64,000 nucleotides of DNA from Vicugna pacos (Eukaryota > Chordata > Mammalia > Artiodactyla > Camelidae): positions 5,682,501 through 5,746,500 of the forward strand of contig NC_133015.1 in assembly GCF_048564905.1 (NCBI RefSeq), read 5' to 3'. Under the pieces are notes generated by a model, which was not told the origin of the DNA, made no database searches, and worked only from the letters and a program-made list of their open reading frames with translations. The position numbers and the translations under genes are program-made. Shown here one piece after another: positions 58,676 through 64,000 of this stretch (positions are counted from its first letter, which is position 1; each line of letters begins with the position of its first letter).

Positions 58676-59756
58676 GTGGTAGCTTGAAAACTTTGGGGAG
58701 CTGTGGGTAAAGCATAAGGTTGGCCAACACGGGTTTGATGGATTTGGAGTTTTAACTTTGTGTAGAAAGCTTGAATTTACAACTGTTCACAGAAAAGTAA
58801 TCCCATATCCTGGTTCCTAGGATGAGTAGGATGTGTCTGAGGAAGGGGTGGATAAAATAGAAGAATGCTTCGAGAAGTGTTAGTGTGGAAACGAACTATC
58901 TCATGTGTTCAAGGAAACTGAAACAAAACCCATCCCTGGAGACACAAGGTTCCGCACGTACTTGAGAACAAATGAGTACAAATTCCTTCTGCCTCAGACT
59001 ATGAAAGGTGGTATTAACTACAAAGCGAAATGTTTTGTGGGAAAACATAGCTGCCCAAAATAACGTCACCTGGAAACATCAAAGCTGCTTGCCATAGCGT
59101 TACATGCAGCTTCCCTTAGTAACCCATCAGCTCTAACTATGCAATCTATTAAGTTATTTAAACATTTCAAGATTCTGTTTATTGTTCAGCCTGCACTGCA
59201 TTTTGAGGGCCATGAAATCTATAAATTACACACACACTCTGTATGTCAGTATGTTCCCAACCTTGCCTGTTTGTGGCGCCCACTTAAGAGTGCTTGATTC
59301 AGACTCCGAGACCCTTTGATAAACTGTCCTTCTAACTCACACCATGCATGATACTTAAAATAAGAAGTCTAGAATCCACTGATGTATTGTTTTTCACAAA
59401 TGATTCCAGGATTTGGACAATATGTCTGTGTTTAGTTTAGTTTGTACCAACCACAATTTTCCTAACTTTATTAACACAATTTCATCAACTTTATCTACCT
59501 CTTATTCCTAAAAGACTGTATTTTAGATTATTTTTGCATACTTTTCTCAATGGAAAATATTCTTTTTTTTTTTCATTTCATTAGTTCTTCTTCAGTTTCA
59601 CTGTGCTTTATTTTTCTCCATTTCTGAGGTCTAAGTTTGCACAGTATTCCTGGTAAGGTAAACTGACTTGTCTGAATACTTCTCCTCATCACACAACTCT
59701 ATTCTTTGCCGGGGTCAATGATGTTGAATAACAGAATCTGGTTGGTCCCCCAAATC
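58676..59756. other. Unassigned sequence
   Basis: No named repeat. A taacgtcacc site near 59061, similar to a CRE half-site, is the only motif noted. Confidence 0.45.
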
Positions 59757-59769
59757 AGAAACTAATACA

Positions 59770-59954
59770 GGGGTGGGGAGGGTATAGCTCAAGTGGCAGA
59801 GCACAGGCTTAGCATGCATGAGGTCTTGGGTTCAATCCCCAGTACCTCCTCTAAAAGTAAATTAATAAATAAATCTGGTTACCTCCACCCCAAAAAAGAA
59901 ACATAACTTAAAAAAATTTATATATATATATATGTATACATATATTTTTTTTAA
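59770..59954 (+). mobile_element. Camelid tRNA-derived SINE with long tail
   Basis: A box tatagctcaagtggcagagc and B box ggttcaatccccagtacctc, then the camelid-type tail of taaataaataaatctgg and ttacctccacccc, an A run, a (TA)n tract and a T-rich stretch. A perfect 13-bp TSD agaaactaataca lies at 59757-59769 and 59955-59967. This is the fullest copy of the SINE in the window, keeping both the tRNA-like head and the tail body. Confidence 0.95.
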
Positions 59955-59967
59955 AGAAACTAATACA

Positions 59968-61760
59968 AACTTTAATCAGAAAGATAGGAAGATGCTTCTG
60001 ATGAAAAGGAAACAAAGATATCCATGAGCATCAGGGTACAGTGAGTCTGTGGTGAGTTCTGTTCCAAATGTGACCCATCCCTCCACTGCTCTGGCTACTC
60101 TGTGTATACAAGTTTGAGTAACTGAATTTCTTTTATTCCAGTCTTTGAGGTTCAGTCTTGACAACTTGCCAAGTATCCTGTTTTCCTCAACAAGAGACCA
60201 TGCCTTACATGTGCCAGCCTCCCCATGATCTGGGTTCCTGTCTTTGTCCTCCGCCTTGTCACTGCCTCTACTATGTGCTAGAAATTGCCTCTGCTGTCGG
60301 CAGCTAACCAGTAACCTTCTAGACTTGCATACATTGCCTGCTTCGAAAGCATGCTCTTATATTTACTGACAATCAAACTTGCATCCAATTTTATTTTCTT
60401 CACTCAGATCCACTTGAAATATTTCTGGCATACCTGGAAATCCTTGGCATTATCTGCCAATTACACACACGCTCTTGTCAGATCTTTTGGAAAAACGTAA
60501 AATAAAACTATTTCCAGGACTGAGCTTTAGTTCACATTTTTTTCCATGCAGAGACACGCCTGTTTTATCCCTTGTTTCTTGCCTGTAAGTCAGTTCTCTA
60601 CCCCTGACGAAATAAGCCACTCTACAGTGACTGAAATTTTAAATGGTCTTTAGCATGTGGCCTTTATAAAGGGCATCTTAAAGCTACAAATGCATGATGT
60701 ATGGTACATTTTCCTTGTAAACATATTTACTTATATCTTTAAAGAATGCTAGAAGCTTTCCCCGTTCTGAAACTGTTACCTTTCCTTAATTTATTCGGCT
60801 TGTTTTAGTCCACCGGGTTTGGAGATTATTAGAAAGTGAAAACTAGTCTTCTCGGAAGCCCTGATGGGTGGCAATCACGGTGCTTAATCAGCCAGGATTC
60901 TGTTTTACTGACCATCACAGAGCAGTGGGTACATTTTGGCCAAAGACTTCACATTGAATTCTTCCATATTTTCAAAGTCCTTTTTGGATGGCATTATCTT
61001 TATAAATTATCTACTTCCACTTTAGCAAATTAAGTTGAATGTTCATTATTGTTTATTACTATACTTATTAGCAAATTGATTCAAAATCATTAGAAATGAA
61101 AGTCCTCAGTAAAGCATGTAGCATATATTTGCCAACCACCATTGCACGATTAACATCTCTGCCCTCAATTTTCACAAAAATGTGATCAAGTAGTTCTCTC
61201 TATAACTTCCTGTTACCGGCTTCACGGTGTTCTATAAAATAGCTTAAGGTCTTTGAATCTGCAGGGATCAAACTTCCACTGAATTATGCATAAAATGCCT
61301 ACTTCACTCTTTCATTCAAGAGGTCTTTATTAAACATCACTACCCACTCTTTCAGTAAAAATATGGTAACTTATAATTCTGAACATTAAGAAGCCCACAA
61401 TCACATAGAATCATGTGGTTGAGATTTGGCTCACAGGGGAAACCAGGACAATTGTATCCACTAGAGTATTTGGGTACTGGATGTGGGTGGCAGTCAAGAT
61501 TTTCAATGACACAAAATAAAAACTGACTCTGTGTATCCTGAGCAAAAAAGGATCTTCATGGCGAGATCATGGGTGGCTCACAGACTCAGTGGGAATGAAG
61601 GTGATTTAGGCTTGAAAATGTTCAGAAATCAAAGGAATCCGGGTGGTTAGAACCACACCCAAGATGGTCTCACAAAGACTGTTTTTAAACTCTGCTCCCA
61701 ACTCCACTACTTTACCCAGACTGCATTTGCTGCTGCCACACATAGACTGGATTTTAAACT
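59968..61760. other. Unassigned sequence, no gene seen
   Basis: About 1.8 kb without a recognised repeat. Frames of 62-65 codons show no domain. Confidence 0.45.
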
Positions 61761-61772
61761 GTTCTTGTTTCT

Positions 61773-62137
61773 TTTTTCTTTTTTTAATTGAAGTATAGTC
61801 AGTCACAATGTGTCAATTTCTAGTGTACAGCACAATGTCCCAGTCATGCATATACATACATTGACTTGTTTTCATATTCTTTTTCATTAAATGTTATTAC
61901 AAGATATTGAATATAGCTCCCAGTGTTATACAGAAGGAATTTGGTTTTTTAAACTATATATTTAGTGGCTAACATTTGCAAATCTCAAAACTCCCAAATT
62001 TATCCCTTCCCACCCTCTTTCCCCAGTAACCATAAGATCATTTACGATGTCTGCCAGTCTATTTCTGTTTTGTAGATGAGCTCATTACTGTCCTGTATGT
62101 GGAATCTCAAAAAAAGAAAAAAAGAGGACTCTCATGA
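61773..62137 (-). mobile_element. LINE-1 tail, antisense, probably 5'-inverted
   Basis: Reverse-strand L1 3' UTR: a T tract, then aattgaagtatagtcagtca, cacaatgtcccagtcatgca, gatattgaatatagctccca and gtctatttctgttttgtaga. Near 62084 the orientation seems to flip, since gtatgtggaatctcaaaaaa reads as sense L1. A perfect 12-bp TSD gttcttgtttct at 61761-61772 and 62138-62149 encloses both parts, so the flipped piece is probably twin-primed. The flipped piece is only about 50 bp. Confidence 0.82.
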
Positions 62138-62149
62138 GTTCTTGTTTCT

Positions 62150-62988
62150 GAATGGTACATCCAGACTAAATAAACACCAGAAGGGTACTGATGACTGGCT
62201 GAGTGTAGGTCAAAGTCCGCCCCTCATCTGCCCGGGGTCTCAGAAAGCAAATACTTGGCCTTTCTTTTTTCCATAGTGGTAGATTCCAGTCACAGATGTG
62301 CACAAAATGGGACCCCCGGTGACTTTATTTGATGCTGTGGGTCTGTGAAGGAACCCTGGACTTCCTCCGTTGGCAACCAAGAGGTACTCCATCTCCACGG
62401 TTACTCCTCTTCCTCTGTATCTTGAAATTTTTATGATGGTTTACGTAAAAACGACTTCAGTCGCTGCTAAGCACTTTAAACATTTATGTTCCTTTTTTCT
62501 TTTTGGTTTTTATGCTTTTGAAATTCAGATAAAAGATTTAATACTCTGGCCAGGCTTTTCTATTGCTAATCACAGCTCTTAAGTGTCTGATAATCTGGAC
62601 GCATACAGTGTCACCATCACCTTCCACAACACAGAATTCTCACGTGTCCTGAATCCATCAAAATTCAAATTTACCAACTTTAAATTAAAAAAACTTTAAT
62701 TTTTTTTCAAGAACACTGTTCATTAAGGCAGACGTCTTCAAAGGGTTTTTTCCTTTATGACCATTTCTCCAAATTGCTGATGAATCCAGTTTGCTTTTTC
62801 TTTTTCTTTTTTTTTTTCATCTCTAATGATTTTTTATCTTATGAGACGGTGTTTCAGAATGTAGCTTTCTTAGGACTTTGGATTTTGGTGTCTAATAAGC
62901 TTATTTAAATAAGATGTCAAAAGTTTCCCCTATATACATATGAATGATTAGTATAAATTTGTTTTCCATTTTTCCTAAATTTGAGCTC
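62150..62988. other. Unassigned sequence
   Basis: No repeat or gene recognised apart from T-rich runs. Confidence 0.45.
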
Positions 62989-62998
62989 CAGAGGTCTT

Positions 62999-63132
62999 TT
63001 TTTGTATATGTATTTTGTATCGAAGTACAGTCAGTTTACAAGATTGTGTCAATTTCTGGTGTACAATATAATGCTTCAGTCGTCTATGAATATACATACA
63101 CTTGTTTTCATATTCTTTTTCACTGTAAGTTA
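62999..63132 (-). mobile_element. Very short LINE-1 3' tail, antisense
   Basis: A T tract, then cgaagtacagtcagtttaca, gtgtcaatttctggtgtaca and cttgttttcatattcttttt, the last 134 bp of the L1 3' UTR. A perfect 10-bp TSD cagaggtctt at 62989-62998 and 63133-63142 fixes both edges. Confidence 0.9.
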
Positions 63133-63142
63133 CAGAGGTCTT

Positions 63143-63419
63143 ATATTGCTATATTTTCTCTAGTTGCTGTTATAAGCATAAAAATGAAATATAGAAATAT
63201 AATAGGGAAGTAATAAGTTATGGGTAGTTTCGTTGTTTTTTGTTTGTTGGAAAAAAAGAAAGGAGGCATAAAAGGCCACTAAATATCACTAAATATTTCC
63301 ACTAAAAAAGTTCTAAATATCTCCCTCCTAAAATATTGTCTGCAGAGATGGTGCAGGAAAAAAAAATAGTGTCAATGCCTGTTATCACAAATTAGTTTAA
63401 TCAGCTAATATTCAACATG
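63143..63419. other. Spacer, nothing recognised
   Basis: AT-rich sequence without recognised elements. Confidence 0.5.
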
Positions 63420-63475
63420 TTAATGTGGTCAGCCCAGCTCCTGGCACATAGTAAACACTGAATAACTGGGAAGTG
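63420..63475 (+). repeat. MIR SINE 3' end, sense
   Basis: cagctcctggcacatagtaa, then acactgaataactggg is the 3' end of MIR. Only a stub remains. Confidence 0.5.
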
Positions 63476-63654
63476 AAGAGCTTTCCTTTAACAGTGGAAT
63501 AGAAGACAGTGGAAATAGAGATTCTGGGAGATTTTTAAGAAACTAAAATCAAGGGGCTTCTGTGACGACGCATGAGAGGAATGGATTATGAGGAAACGGA
63601 GTCGCACAACTAATTCTCAACATATCAGACCAGGTTGTGTTTGCCTAATAATTT

Positions 63655-63806
63655 GTTTTTGGGGTTTTTTTGGGGGGGGTGGTAGTTAGGTTTATTTGTT
63701 CATATATATATATATATTTTTTTTTTTAATGTAGGTACTGGGGATTGAACCCAGGATCTCTTACACACTAAACATGCACTCTACCACTGAGCTATACCCT
63801 GCCCTC
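63655..63806 (-). mobile_element. Camelid tRNA-derived SINE, antisense
   Basis: Read in reverse: a head with tatagctcagtggtagagtg (A box) and ggttcaatcccc (B box), followed by a tail with an A run, a (TA)n tract and aaataaacctaactacc. A perfect 11-bp TSD cctaataattt lies at 63644-63654 and 63807-63817. Confidence 0.95.
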
Positions 63807-63817
63807 CCTAATAATTT

Positions 63818-64000
63818 AATCTTTCAATATCAGCACTCTTTGAGGATTTTTTAATCCCAGAAAAAAATAATAATCTTATTAGTAAGATTCTTTTTCTCTC
63901 CTTCCTCTGAAACAAGGCAAGTCTTCAACCTCTGATAATCTGAGGCTTGGTTTTAACCTTTAATAATCTGACCACTGACCACAGAGCAACCCTCACCTCC
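63818..64000. other. Unassigned sequence to window end
   Basis: No recognised element. A gataatctgaggcttggttt segment is followed by a similar aataatctgaccactgacca, a loose direct repeat of uncertain meaning. Confidence 0.4.

Overview
This window looks like nuclear DNA from a camelid mammal (camel, alpaca or llama). The main reason is four copies of a tRNA-derived SINE with A-box and B-box promoter motifs (two on each strand), of the type known from camelids (Vic-1 type). They sit among many LINE-1 copies whose 3' tails are of the even-toed-ungulate type, and among eutherian-wide fossils (MIR, L2, MER5, Tigger, MaLR LTRs). No prokaryotic features, rRNA, true tRNA genes or CRISPR arrays were seen.

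I found no host protein-coding gene that I can support. Every open frame is short (at most 135 codons). The only frames with recognisable protein similarity are remnants of LINE-1 ORF2 (1230-3220, the inverted copy at 14482-14942, 39961-40173 on the minus strand, and 54686-55414). The window is best read as an AT-rich intergenic region or a large intron, built up by layered retrotransposition.

Layout. 1-5350: an L2 fragment, then a 5'-truncated and internally deleted LINE-1 that contains a younger LINE-1. Both insertions have target-site duplications (TSDs). A detached L1 3' UTR follows. 5800-9300: back-to-back MIRs, an old L1 split by a younger L1 tail, and a MIR split by an antisense L1. 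11500-13300: an antisense tRNA SINE, two oppositely oriented MaLR-type LTR fossils, and a long (TA)n/(CA)n tract between them. 14467-14997: a twin-primed (5'-inverted) L1 with a perfect 15-bp TSD. 15-31 kb: mostly unassigned sequence with scattered MIR, L2, MER5 and one SINE, plus a split LTR-like fossil at 29-30 kb. 31.5-35.3 kb: three old L1 3' ends in the same orientation. 39.3-41.1 kb: a young antisense L1, then an LTR fossil interrupted by a miniature inverted L1 tail. 44-56 kb: MIR, LTR and L1M fragments and one unidentified segment. 57-64 kb: an L1 tail, a Tigger2-like DNA transposon with TA duplications, two tRNA SINEs and two antisense L1 tails.

The most interesting material is mechanistic. 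Three separate L1 insertions look 5'-inverted by twin priming. There is an unusual series of very short L1 insertions consisting only of the 3' UTR. Several nested insertions give a readable relative chronology. All identities come from recognising consensus sequence by eye; family names below superfamily level and element edges without TSDs are approximate.
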